Numbered from the stretch's first letter, positions 1 to 7,554 are shown. The stretch: 34,383 bases of DNA from Natrinema gari JCM 14663 (GCF_000337175.1 NZ_AOIJ01000056.1:1-34383), one strand, 5' to 3'. Translations and numbers: made by a program. Notes: generated by a model from the sequence alone, not told the origin.

Positions 1-16
1 TGTGTATAAGAGACAG
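1..16 (+). other. Tn5/Nextera mosaic-end adapter remnant (left)
   Basis: The first 16 bases read TGTGTATAAGAGACAG, the 3' part of the 19-base Tn5 mosaic end used in transposase-based libraries. It is sequencing adapter, not genome. It interrupts the MaoC reading frame and makes a false coding start (Met-Tyr-Lys-Arg-Gln) on the plus strand. Confidence 0.97.
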
Positions 17-1000
17 CGTCTCGCCGTCGGTCGTCCGGGCCCCGAGTGCCGTCTCGACCGTGCCCGCGTCGGGATCGACCTCGGTGACTTCGCCGCTCGC
101 GACGATGGTGTCGTCGGGGAACACGCGCGACTGGAACCGGACGCCGAAGCTCGTCACGTCCCGCAGGTCGAACCAATTGGCGACGACCCGCGAGGTGACG
201 CCGGCGGTGAACATCCCCTGGCCGAACACGCTCTCGTTGCCCGCCGCCGTCGCGTAGGGCTCGTCGTAGTGGATCGGGTTGAAGTCGCCGCTGGCCCCGG
301 CGTACATGACGAACTGCTGGCGCTCGAGGTCAGGGACGACGACGGTCGGACCGGCGTCACCGGGCTCGAGGCCGTCGACGGTGCGGACGCGATCGAACGC
401 GTCGACCGTTGCCGTGGGTGCTGCCGGCTCCGGGTCCGCGGTGCCGCCGTCGGGCTCGGCCGACGCGTTGCTCGAGGACCCGTCGCCGCTCCCGGTCGCG
501 CTCTCGTCGTCGTCGACCGCTCTCTCCGTTTCGATCGCCGTCGAGCGGTCGGTCAGGACGAGGTCGCCGTCCGGCGTCCGGTACTCGGTCTCGAGGACGG
601 CGAAGGTCATCGTCCCCGCGCGACCGCCCTCGCGCTGGAAGACGTCCGCGAGGGTGGTCGTCCCCTCGAGCACATCGCCGACGTAGACGGGCCGTTCGTA
701 CTCGTAGGTCTGCTCGCCGTGGAGGACGTACTCCGGCTGGAAGCCTAGATCGAACCCCGTCCCGTCGACATCGGTGGGCGTGTATCGAGGGAAGCGGCCG
801 ACCTGCGTGTAGGTCAGCGGCGCGGGGACGCGGTCGTAGCCCCGGTCCGCGGCGACCGACCCGTCGCGGAAGACGGGGTCGTCGGCCGTGATCGCCCGCG
901 CAAACTCCTCGACCTTGCCGGGTTCGATGCGAAACTCCGCGACGGTGACGCGGGCGTCCCCGACCATCGCCTCGAGTTCCGCGAGTGGCCTAGTCGGCAT
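17..1000 (-). CDS. Two-domain MaoC-type (R)-specific enoyl-CoA hydratase, C-terminus cut by contig end
   Basis: Predicted cytosolic hot-dog-fold hydratase that adds water to a trans-2-enoyl-CoA. The 328 codons present show an N-terminal FAS1-like dehydratase (MaoC_N) domain at about residues 5-155, an acidic, Ser/Gly/Ala-rich linker at about 160-200, and a C-terminal MaoC dehydratase domain. The second domain contains the hydratase signature as YAGASGDFNPIHYDE, with its Asp-x-x-x-x-His pair. The start at 1000 is chosen because MaoC_N homology begins almost at once. The ATG overlaps the stop of a tiny upstream ORF (990-1094), so translation may be coupled. The last tens of residues are missing because the gene runs into adapter sequence. 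It sits with an acyl-CoA dehydrogenase and an AMACR-like enzyme on the same strand. Mesaconyl-CoA hydratase is a related possibility, but no other methylaspartate-cycle gene is seen here. Confidence 0.88.
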
Positions 1001-1094
1001 GGCCCCCCTCCGTGGCTCGCGCGATAGTCGTCGGCCGATCGGTCGGCGCGTCGTATCGCACCTCGGCGCGGTGTCCGCCTTTCATCGCTGCCAT
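990..1094 (-). CDS. Tiny ORF (34 codons) overlapping the MaoC start; uncertain
   Basis: A short frame runs from an ATG at 1094 (second in-frame ATG at 1085) to a TAG at 990-992, overlapping the MaoC ATG by 11 bases. A TATA-like GTTATG on the minus strand (1112-1117) lies about 27-32 bases before the 1085 ATG, which fits a leaderless transcript starting there. The product would be 31 or 34 residues, Arg/His-containing and not recognisable. It may be a real small protein, a coupling leader peptide, or simply the 5' leader of the hydratase gene. Confidence 0.25.
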   Translation of the reverse strand: MAAMKGGHRAEVRYDAPTDRPTTIARATEGGHAD

Positions 1095-1214
1095 GGTTTG
1101 TGGACGGCTGACATAACAGTACCCTTCGCGGACGGGACTGTGCGATCCCCGGACGGCGACGCGAGTCCCGTTCTTCGACCGGAGTTCGAACCGGATCGCT
1201 CGAGTCCGGACGTG

Positions 1215-2465
1215 TTACTCGTCGAGGCCATCGATCCGCAGGTTCTCGTCGAACTGCAGGGTGTTCTCGATCTCGGCCGCGTCGACATCCTCGAACGCCC
1301 AGCGAGCGATCGAGCGGCGGTGGACCTCGTCGGCCCCGTCGACGATGCGGAACGAACGGACGTTCTCGTAGAAGTGGGCGATCGGCAGGTCCTTGCCGAT
1401 TCCGTTGCCCCCACAACACTGGAGGGCGAGGTCGATGGTCTCGTTGGTGACGTTGGCGGTGAACATTTTCGACATCGCAACCTCGATGCGGGCGTCGCCG
1501 CGGTCGAGTTCGCGCGCGGCGTGGCGCACCATACAGCGAGCGGCGTGCAGCCGCGTCTCGGCGTCGGCGATCCGATGGCGCAGCGCCTGTTTGTCCTCGA
1601 GTTTCGTGCCGAAGGCCTCGCGTTCCTGCAGGTAGGCCTTGGCGATGTCGAGCGAGCGCTCGGCCATCCCGGAGTAGCGCATGCAGTGGGTCAGTCGGCC
1701 GCCGCCGAGTCGCATCTGCGCGATCCGGAACCCGGCTCCCTCTTCGCCGATCGTGTTTTCGACGGGGACGCGGACGTTGTCGAACTTCACTTCGGCGTGG
1801 CCACCCTCGCGCTCGGTGATGCCGTGGCCGCCGAGATGGGGAACGTTCCGCTGGACCTCGACGCCGTCGGCGTCACGCGGAACGAGGATGATCGAGGTTC
1901 CCTCGTAGGGGTGGGCGTCGAGGTCGGTCCGGGCCATCACCAGATAGAAATCGGCGTCCAGTCCGTCGGAGGTCCACCACTTGTGGGCGTTGACGACCCA
2001 CTCGTCGCCGTCCTTCACCGCGGTGCTCTGGAGCATCTTGGGGTCCGAGCCGGCACCGACCTTGGGCTCGGTCATCGCGAACGCCGAGGAGAGCTCGCCC
2101 TGTACGAGCGGTCGGAGATACTCCTCTTTCTGTTCCTCGGTCCCGACCATCTCCAAGGTGTGCATGTTCCCCTCTTGGGGCGCGTTCGCGCGGATCGCGA
2201 GCGCGCCGATCAGCGAGCGGCCGACCTGTTCGAACGACGGCAGCATGTCGCTGAAGTCCAGCCCCTGCCCGCCGTACTCCTCGGGGACTTGGGGCGCGAA
2301 CAGGTCGCGCTCTTTGGCCATCTCCCACATCTCGTGGATTTCGTCCGTGGTGATCTCCTCACCCGTGGCAAGCGCCTCTCGCTCGCGCGGGATGACGACC
2401 TCGTCCATGAAGTCCGCTACGCGGCCCGCAACCTCCGTTGCCGTCTCGGAGTCGTGGTACTCCAT
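1215..2465 (-). CDS. Acyl-CoA dehydrogenase family protein, ACAD10/11-like active-site motif
   Basis: Predicted FAD-dependent flavoenzyme that makes a 2-enoyl-CoA from an acyl-CoA and passes electrons to ETF. The 416 residues cover the full family length: an N-terminal helical domain (about 10-125), a middle beta domain starting at the signature SSAFAMTEPKVGAGSD (126-141), and a C-terminal helical domain with CCGGNGIG (350-357). At the position where MCAD has its catalytic Glu (YEGT), this protein has Asp376 in VDGADEVH. A similar DGPDEVH-type motif occurs in the ACAD10/11 group, so substrates may be long or branched. The start at 2465 is preferred over upstream codons because a TTTACAA box sits at -30 to -24, matching leaderless transcription. 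Downstream on the same strand lie the tiny ORF and the MaoC hydratase. Confidence 0.92.
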   Translation of the reverse strand: MEYHDSETATEVAGRVADFMDEVVIPREREALATGEEITTDEIHEMWEMAKERDLFAPQVPEEYGGQGLDFSDMLPSFEQVGRSLIGALAIRANAPQEGNMHTLEMVGTEEQKEEYLRPLVQGELSSAFAMTEPKVGAGSDPKMLQSTAVKDGDEWVVNAHKWWTSDGLDADFYLVMARTDLDAHPYEGTSIILVPRDADGVEVQRNVPHLGGHGITEREGGHAEVKFDNVRVPVENTIGEEGAGFRIAQMRLGGGRLTHCMRYSGMAERSLDIAKAYLQEREAFGTKLEDKQALRHRIADAETRLHAARCMVRHAARELDRGDARIEVAMSKMFTANVTNETIDLALQCCGGNGIGKDLPIAHFYENVRSFRIVDGADEVHRRSIARWAFEDVDAAEIENTLQFDENLRIDGLDE

Positions 2466-2488
2466 ATCACTCACGATATGATACAGCA

Positions 2489-2495
2489 TTGTAAA
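2489..2495 (-). promoter_or_regulatory. TATA-like box for the acyl-CoA dehydrogenase
   Basis: The minus strand reads TTTACAA, 24-30 bases before the ATG at 2465, in an AT-rich patch. The spacing fits a haloarchaeal leaderless promoter and supports that start. Confidence 0.6.
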
Positions 2496-2814
2496 GCTAT
2501 AGGTAAGCGATCGCATAAATTGGCAACTGGTGGCGGATACCGGTCGGCGCTTGGCTCTCGAGACGCCCCGGTCGGCGGTGTCATCGGCTTGGTTCGGCTC
2601 CCGTCGGCCGACCGCGCTCGACTCAGACGCGCGCTATGCTCACTCTAAGTAGTCCGCGGTCCGTGATAGACGCCGTATATCCGTTCGCGTTCGTCCGCAT
2701 CGGACTCTTTCCGAGCCGATTCGAGCCGCCGCTGGCACTGCGTATCTGACCATGGATCGATGTGTCGGTCGGATTGTGACGGCGTCGATCGGAACCTGGA
2801 TCGCGGACGGCCGA
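2496..2814. other. Intergenic region, no gene recognised
   Basis: About 320 bases between the acyl-CoA dehydrogenase promoter and the end of the racemase-like gene. Short Arg-rich frames exist on both strands, including a minus-strand frame ending at 2640, but their composition does not fit an acidic haloarchaeal protein. No RNA gene or repeat is evident. Confidence 0.5.
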
Positions 2815-3978
2815 TCAGCGGATGGCTCCCGCCTCGCGGAGGGCGGCCCGCTCGCTCTCGTCGTACCCGACCGACGCGAGCAGTTCGTCGGTGTGTTCCC
2901 CATGCTCCGGGACCGACTCGTCGTGCGTGTCGGGCACGTTCGACCCTCTCGCGGGAAAGGCGATCCGCGGCGGCGCGTCCGCGGGCCGTTCGACCAGTCC
3001 GCGAGCCTCGAGTTGGGGGTGCTCAAGGGCTTCCGCCGGCGTACACACCGGCCCGACCATCGTCTCCTCACTCAGGTTCGCGAGCCACGCGTCCCGCGAC
3101 CGGCTCGCGAACAGCGCCTCGAGTTCCTCGCGGACGGCCGCCAGTTCGGCCGGATCGTCGGTACCATGAGCGTCGATCAACGCCTCGCGGTCGACTTCCT
3201 CGCAGAAGGTCGTCCAGAATTTCGGCTCGAGCGCGGCGAGGGTCACGTACCGGCCGTCGGCGGTCTCGTAGACATCGTACCAGGGGAACTTCCCGGTGAG
3301 CGGGGTCTCGCCGGGCCGGGGATCGCCGCCCGTGAGCGCTTCGTGGGCGACGGCCTGCGAAAAGGAGGCGACCACGTCGGTCATCGCCACGTCGACGTAT
3401 TCGCCGCCGTTGCCCAGCTCCCGCGACAGCAGCCCGCCGACGATCGAAAAGGCCGCGAACAGCCCGCCGCCGAGGTCCCCGATCTGATAGCCCGGGATCT
3501 GCGGGGCCATCGACTCGTCCTCTCGGGTCATATCGAGTAAGCCGGCCACACCGACGTAGTTGAGATCGTGTCCCGCGCGCTCGGCGTCCGGCCCGGTCCC
3601 CCCGTAGCCCGACAGTGAGCAGTAGACCAGCTCGTCGTTGTACTCGCGGAGCGTCTCGTCGTCGATCTCGAGTCGGTCGGCGACGCCGGGTCGGAACTGC
3701 TCGAAGACGACGTCCGCGTCCGCGACGAGTTCGTAGAACGCCTCGCGGCCGCCCCTCGACTTCAGGTCGAGCGCGATACTGCGCTTGCCGCGATTGACGC
3801 TCTCGAACAGCGCGCCGACGCCGCGGACGGTCGTCGGCGGGGTATCGCGGGCGTAGTCACCCCTGTCCGTGTCCTCGACTTTGATCACGTCCGCGCCCGC
3901 ATCGGCGAGCAGTTGCGTCGCGTACGGCCCGGGTAACAGGCGCGATAGATCGAGTATCCGCACCGAATCGAGCTGCAT
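2815..3978 (-). CDS. Family III CoA-transferase fold enzyme, alpha-methylacyl-CoA racemase-like
   Basis: Member of the CaiB/BaiF/Frc/AMACR family, 387 residues. Residues 1-40 (RILDLSRLLPGPYATQLLAD, then GADVIKVE) are the family N-terminal signature. What suggests a racemase rather than a CoA-transferase is AGHDLNYVG, giving His137, followed by IGDLGGG, giving Asp168. MCR and AMACR enzymes use a His/Asp pair in the same two motifs with nearly the same spacing. The likely role is to interconvert (2R)- and (2S)-methylacyl-CoA so that the neighbouring dehydrogenase can act. The start at 3978 is favoured over an ATG nine codons upstream because the N-terminal homology begins there and a CTTTTGA box lies at -30 to -24. 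A CoA-transferase acting on mesaconate or a bile-acid-like substrate is the alternative. Confidence 0.85.
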   Translation of the reverse strand: MQLDSVRILDLSRLLPGPYATQLLADAGADVIKVEDTDRGDYARDTPPTTVRGVGALFESVNRGKRSIALDLKSRGGREAFYELVADADVVFEQFRPGVADRLEIDDETLREYNDELVYCSLSGYGGTGPDAERAGHDLNYVGVAGLLDMTREDESMAPQIPGYQIGDLGGGLFAAFSIVGGLLSRELGNGGEYVDVAMTDVVASFSQAVAHEALTGGDPRPGETPLTGKFPWYDVYETADGRYVTLAALEPKFWTTFCEEVDREALIDAHGTDDPAELAAVREELEALFASRSRDAWLANLSEETMVGPVCTPAEALEHPQLEARGLVERPADAPPRIAFPARGSNVPDTHDESVPEHGEHTDELLASVGYDESERAALREAGAIR

Positions 3979-4001
3979 GGTACCATATTTCGAGCCCCCC
4001 C

Positions 4002-4008
4002 TCAAAAG
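4002..4008 (-). promoter_or_regulatory. TATA-like box for the racemase-like gene
   Basis: The minus strand reads CTTTTGA 24-30 bases before the ATG at 3978. Almost the same box precedes the enoyl-CoA hydratase gene (6167-6173). Confidence 0.5.
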
Positions 4009-4061
4009 CCTACTGTCGCCTGTCGCGTCGGGACCGGACCCGTCGGGTTCGTCTCACGGCG

Positions 4062-4994
4062 TCAGTCGTCCTCCTCGAGCGATACCAGTTCGTCGACGTC
4101 CGGAACGTCCGCCGCGGCGTCCGTGAGCTGTCGCATCCGATCGGTGTGCTTCGTGATCGCGTACTCGGCTAACTGCCCATCGTCGAGCCCGACGCGCTCC
4201 TCAGGGTCGTCGGGCTGGTACCGGTTGTCCTCCGTGATCCCCTGAACGAGCGGGAGCAGGTCTTCGACGGTTTCCTCGATGAAATCGGGGTCGACCCCCT
4301 CGGCGATGAGTTTCTTGAGCTGGTTCATCCCGAAGCCGACGTGGCGACCCTCATCGCTGCGGATCTTGGTAAAGCCCTCAACGAGCCCCGGCAGCTGTGG
4401 CAGGTCGTCGAACTCGCCGCCGTAGGAGGTCTGCATCCCGTAGTACCCCGTCTGGGCGAGGATGCCTTCCACCGTGAGATGGTAATGGCAGTAGGCGTTC
4501 GCACGGGTTTCCGGCGTGTCCTCCTCGAGTAGCCGGCGCTGTGCGCGCCGGTTGCGGTCGAACAGTTCGATGTAGGGATCGTTGAACCACCGGTCGTGGC
4601 GCGGGTTCGATCGCTCCCACCCCAACTCGTCCTCGACCGTCCAGACGACGTCGCGCCAGTACCGATCGAAGAAGTCGGCGTGTTTGGCCTCCTCGTACAA
4701 CTGCGTCGTCAGGAACAGCTGGTCGTCGATGTCGTCGAGGACCGTCCCCAACGGCGCGAGGTCCTCCGTGACCGCGTCCTCGCCCGCTCCGAACTTCGCG
4801 ATACCGTTAAGCATCCCGTACCACGACTCCCTGTCGTCGGTCTCCGTCCCGTCGATGAACGCGAGCAGGTTCTCGACATCGCGCTCGAGGTCGATGTCGC
4901 CGGGGTCCCAGTGGCGCTCGACCGCGTTGCGATAGTAGCGGTTCGACCGTGACTCCCGGTCCATCATCTCGGTTGGCGTGTACTCCGTTGCCAT
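4062..4994 (-). CDS. R2-like ligand-binding oxidase (R2lox), ferritin-like di-metal protein
   Basis: A 310-residue ferritin-like protein related to ribonucleotide reductase R2. The six expected metal ligands are visible: Glu72 (GEDAV), Glu102 and His105 (YEEAKH), Glu176 (LTVEG), Glu215 and His218 (DEGRH). It fits R2lox rather than a true R2. Val75 lies three residues after the first Glu and Tyr171 five residues before the fourth, the spacing of the Val-Tyr ether cross-link described in R2lox (Glu69/Val72 and Tyr162/Glu167 in the Geobacillus protein). No large reductase subunit gene is nearby. R2lox proteins hold a Mn/Fe site and a fatty-acid-like ligand; their natural substrate is unknown. 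The start at 4994 is supported by TTAATA at -28 to -23. Its place among acyl-CoA genes suggests an oxidation step on a lipid or hydrocarbon chain. Confidence 0.88.
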   Translation of the reverse strand: MATEYTPTEMMDRESRSNRYYRNAVERHWDPGDIDLERDVENLLAFIDGTETDDRESWYGMLNGIAKFGAGEDAVTEDLAPLGTVLDDIDDQLFLTTQLYEEAKHADFFDRYWRDVVWTVEDELGWERSNPRHDRWFNDPYIELFDRNRRAQRRLLEEDTPETRANAYCHYHLTVEGILAQTGYYGMQTSYGGEFDDLPQLPGLVEGFTKIRSDEGRHVGFGMNQLKKLIAEGVDPDFIEETVEDLLPLVQGITEDNRYQPDDPEERVGLDDGQLAEYAITKHTDRMRQLTDAAADVPDVDELVSLEEDD

Positions 4995-5016
4995 GGACCA
5001 TACTATGTGCCGCGGC

Positions 5017-5022
5017 TATTAA
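5017..5022 (-). promoter_or_regulatory. TATA-like box for the R2lox gene
   Basis: The minus strand reads TTAATA 23-28 bases before the ATG at 4994, the best match to a haloarchaeal TATA element in this part of the window. It implies a leaderless transcript. Confidence 0.6.
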
Positions 5023-5346
5023 CTGTGTCCCAGTTGTCGTTACGCGGCGGCCGCGCCAGCCGGCCTGAAAGCCGACAGTGTGGTCGAGAGGGGCTCTCGC
5101 GGGCGTCCTCGTCGATGTGTCCCACGGATCGTCGACGAGGGGATCGCGGCCGACGAACCGGTCGGTACGGCTCTCGAGGAGGGGGCAACCCCCCGTCGGG
5201 CCGTTCTCGCTGCGCGGCCTCGGGGAGGAGTCGGACTGGAACCCCGGTTCCGCCGGTCGCTGTGGCTGGTCGTCGCGCTCCTGACTGCCACCCGGATGCG
5301 GTGCGAACTCACCCCGAAGTGGGATGTCGGCCGTTCGTCCGCCCCG
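5023..5346. other. Intergenic region, no gene recognised
   Basis: About 320 GC-rich bases between the R2lox promoter and the end of the enoyl-CoA hydratase gene. Open frames on both strands are Arg/Ser/Gly-rich and look like GC-rich non-coding sequence. No structured RNA, repeat or terminator is evident. Confidence 0.5.
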
Positions 5347-6144
5347 CTACTGCCCGACGAATTCGGGCTCGCGGTCCTCGGCGAACGCCGCCGCCCCTTC
5401 CGCGTGGTCCTCGGTCTCGAGGAGCCGCTTGAAAAGCTGGGAGTCGTACTCAATTCCCTCCTCGAGCCCGCTGTGGACGGCCATGTCCGCGGATCGTTTG
5501 ATGGCCTGCACCGCCAGCGGTGCCTGGCCGGCGAGGTCGGTGACGAACTCGTCGACCGCGTCGTCGAACTCGTCGTCGGCGTAGACGTGGTTGATAATGC
5601 CCTCCTCGTCCGCCCGCGTCGCGGAGATGTGGTCGCCGGTCATCGCGAGTTCCTTCGCGACGGCGGGGCCGGCCAGTTTGCTGACGTACTGGACCCCGCC
5701 GGCACCGGGGAGAATCCCGAGGGTGACTTCGGGGAAGCCGAAGGTCGAACCCTCGCTTGCCAGTCGGAAATCGCAGGCCAGCGCGGTCTCGAGGCCGCCG
5801 CCCAGACAGTAGCCGTCGATCTTCGCGATGACGGGCGCGGGGAACGCTCGGATGACGTCGTAGTGCGACCGTGCCGAGGTACCGCCGGCCGACGCCTCGG
5901 AGAAGCCGCCGACGTCCGCGCCGGCACAGAAGGCTTTCTCGCCGGCTCCCTCGAGCACCACGGCGCGCAGGGCGACGCCGTCGGTGTCCTCGTTCCGTTC
6001 CTCGAGCAGTTCGAGCCCCGCGACGATATCGGCTCGCAACTGTGCGTTCAGGGCGTTCAGCGCGTCCGGGCGGTGCATCGTGAGCGTGCCGACGCCGCGA
6101 TCCTCGTCGAACTCTACCATCACTGTCTCGAGTGTGTCGTCCAT
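5347..6144 (-). CDS. Enoyl-CoA hydratase/isomerase (crotonase) family protein
   Basis: A 265-residue crotonase, the usual length. It is predicted to hydrate trans-2-enoyl-CoA to (3S)-hydroxyacyl-CoA in the cytosol. The oxyanion-hole segment is AFCAGADVGGF (71-81), and both catalytic glutamates of true hydratases are kept: Glu119 in GGGLETALACDF and Glu139 in FGFPEVTLGILPGAGG. This argues for hydratase activity rather than a divergent crotonase, although specificity cannot be read. The start at 6144 is supported by TTTTTGA at -29 to -23. With the MaoC hydratase (R-type), this window holds two hydratases of opposite expected stereochemistry. Confidence 0.93.
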   Translation of the reverse strand: MDDTLETVMVEFDEDRGVGTLTMHRPDALNALNAQLRADIVAGLELLEERNEDTDGVALRAVVLEGAGEKAFCAGADVGGFSEASAGGTSARSHYDVIRAFPAPVIAKIDGYCLGGGLETALACDFRLASEGSTFGFPEVTLGILPGAGGVQYVSKLAGPAVAKELAMTGDHISATRADEEGIINHVYADDEFDDAVDEFVTDLAGQAPLAVQAIKRSADMAVHSGLEEGIEYDSQLFKRLLETEDHAEGAAAFAEDREPEFVGQ

Positions 6145-6166
6145 GGGTGATGGTCACGGCCACCGA

Positions 6167-6173
6167 TCAAAAA
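6167..6173 (-). promoter_or_regulatory. TATA-like box for the enoyl-CoA hydratase
   Basis: The minus strand reads TTTTTGA 23-29 bases before the ATG at 6144. It closely resembles the CTTTTGA box of the racemase-like gene. Confidence 0.5.
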
Positions 6174-6441
6174 GGTGTCCAGTTCGGCTCCCGTCCCGAA
6201 CGGCGACTCCAACCGCCCGTCGGGGCCGGCGACTGCTGGTCGCCGACCGAGACCGCCGTCCCGAAACGATACGAAAGCCGTCACGATTCGAAAACCATAT
6301 GAGAAGCGAGAAGACGATCGATGCAGCGGCGATTCCAGTCGCTCGCTCGCGTTGGCGTGGGGGTATCGGATGACGCCGACGAGGCTACCGTGGAGTGGCG
6401 ATGCAAGCGTTCCGGATGAAAAGATGGCCGTTGCCGGTCGC

Positions 6442-7524
6442 TCAGAACGCCTGCAGCTCCTCGAGGACGGCCAGCGCGCTCCCGTCGGCGATGACCTCGC
6501 GAGCCTGCTCGAGGCCGTCCGCTACGCTGTCGACGTCCTGGCGGGCGTACATCCTGAACGCGCCGTTGAGGGCGATCGCGTCGGCGAAGTGGTCGTCGCG
6601 GTCGCCGGCGAGAACTGCCTCGGTGATCGACGCGGAGTCGGTCGCCATGTCGTCGACCGCGAGGTCCGATCGCTCCATGTCCATGCCGTACTCGGCGGTC
6701 TCGATCTCGTAGTCCGCGAAGGAGTCCGCGCCGTCGTCGCCGGCTCGATCCCATTCGGCGACCTTCGTGTAGCCGGGGCGGATGTCGTCGTACCCTTCCA
6801 TCCCCTGGAAGAAGATCGCACGGGAATACTCGAGTTGGTCGCTTTCCGTGATGAGGTCGGTCAGCTTCTTCGCGAACGCGAGGTGGTAGAACGACCCCAG
6901 ATGGACGTCGGCGTTCGCGGGGTTGGCCACGGTCTCGATGGTGTTGACGAACGTCCGAACGCCCATTTGATCGCGTCGATCGTACAGGTCGTCGATGCCG
7001 GGGTTGAACGCGGGCTGGTAGTAGAAGCCAAAGCCGGTTTCGTCGACCATGTCGGCGCTTTCGGTCGGCTCGAGTTCGGTGCGAACGCCGAGTTCCTCGA
7101 GGACGTGTTTGTACGCCGTCGCTTTCTGGGAGGGAACGTAGTCGCCGGAGTGAACGACGACCGGCGTGCCAGCGGCGGCGGCGACGACGCCGGCACCGAC
7201 GCCGAGAATCGCGGACGTATCCTTACCGTCGTAGTTCGCGCCGCAGTCGACCGGATCGGCGTCGGGCTCGGCGGTAACGACCGATTCCTCGCGCATGACG
7301 TCGGTGTAGGCCGCCAACTCTTCGGGATTGTTGCGCTTCCAGCGGTTGGCCAGCCAGAACGCGCCGAGCGTGGTCGCGTCCGGCTCGTCCGCCAGGATCC
7401 GCTGGAAGGCCTCGCGAGCCTGCGTGCGGTTCATGTCGTCGGCCGATTTGGGGCCCGAGCCGACGACCTCCGTCATCAGGCGTTTCAACGGCCATTCGCC
7501 GAACTCCTGTGTTGCCTGCGCCAT
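6442..7524 (-). CDS. TrpD-family protein (TrpD2-like), not a canonical anthranilate phosphoribosyltransferase
   Basis: A 360-residue protein of the nucleoside phosphorylase / anthranilate phosphoribosyltransferase fold: an N-terminal helical domain (about 5-75, with LKRLMTEVVGSGPKSADDM) and an alpha/beta domain. Canonical TrpD binds PRPP with a GTGGD motif. Here the equivalent segment is CGANYDGKDTS (94-104), followed by HSGD (125-128) in place of the HGNR-type motif. A Gly-Asn-Tyr-Asp-Gly type segment is found in TrpD2/YbiB-like relatives, which do not make tryptophan. No other trp gene is nearby. The start at 7524 is chosen over an upstream ATG because TTTTTGC lies at -30 to -24. Substrate and role are unknown, and annotation as trpD from homology alone would probably be wrong. 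Confidence 0.82.
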   Translation of the reverse strand: MAQATQEFGEWPLKRLMTEVVGSGPKSADDMNRTQAREAFQRILADEPDATTLGAFWLANRWKRNNPEELAAYTDVMREESVVTAEPDADPVDCGANYDGKDTSAILGVGAGVVAAAAGTPVVVHSGDYVPSQKATAYKHVLEELGVRTELEPTESADMVDETGFGFYYQPAFNPGIDDLYDRRDQMGVRTFVNTIETVANPANADVHLGSFYHLAFAKKLTDLITESDQLEYSRAIFFQGMEGYDDIRPGYTKVAEWDRAGDDGADSFADYEIETAEYGMDMERSDLAVDDMATDSASITEAVLAGDRDDHFADAIALNGAFRMYARQDVDSVADGLEQAREVIADGSALAVLEELQAF

Positions 7525-7547
7525 GTGCATCCGTTGGGACGGCCGGC

Positions 7548-7554
7548 GCAAAAA
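7548..7554 (-). promoter_or_regulatory. TATA-like box for the TrpD-family gene
   Basis: The minus strand reads TTTTTGC 24-30 bases before the ATG at 7524, in the same position and with similar sequence to the boxes of the acyl-CoA genes. Confidence 0.45.

Noticed and set aside
2..748. Long plus-strand frame from the first bases, product beginning Met-Tyr-Lys-Arg-Gln
   Set aside because: Its start lies in adapter sequence and the rest is antisense to the MaoC gene, whose minus-strand protein is clearly conserved.
888..2648. Long plus-strand frame (586 codons) opposite the acyl-CoA dehydrogenase
   Set aside because: Antisense shadow. GC-rich haloarchaeal DNA has few stops on the opposite strand, and the minus-strand protein has full family motifs.
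2640..2870. Short minus-strand frame ending Ala-Asp-Tyr-Leu-Glu after the racemase gene
   Set aside because: Arg-rich, overlaps the racemase gene out of frame, and has no ribosome-binding site or box.
4062..4994. Annotation as ribonucleotide reductase small subunit
   Set aside because: No large-subunit gene is present, and the Val75/Tyr171 spacing fits the R2lox cross-link pattern.
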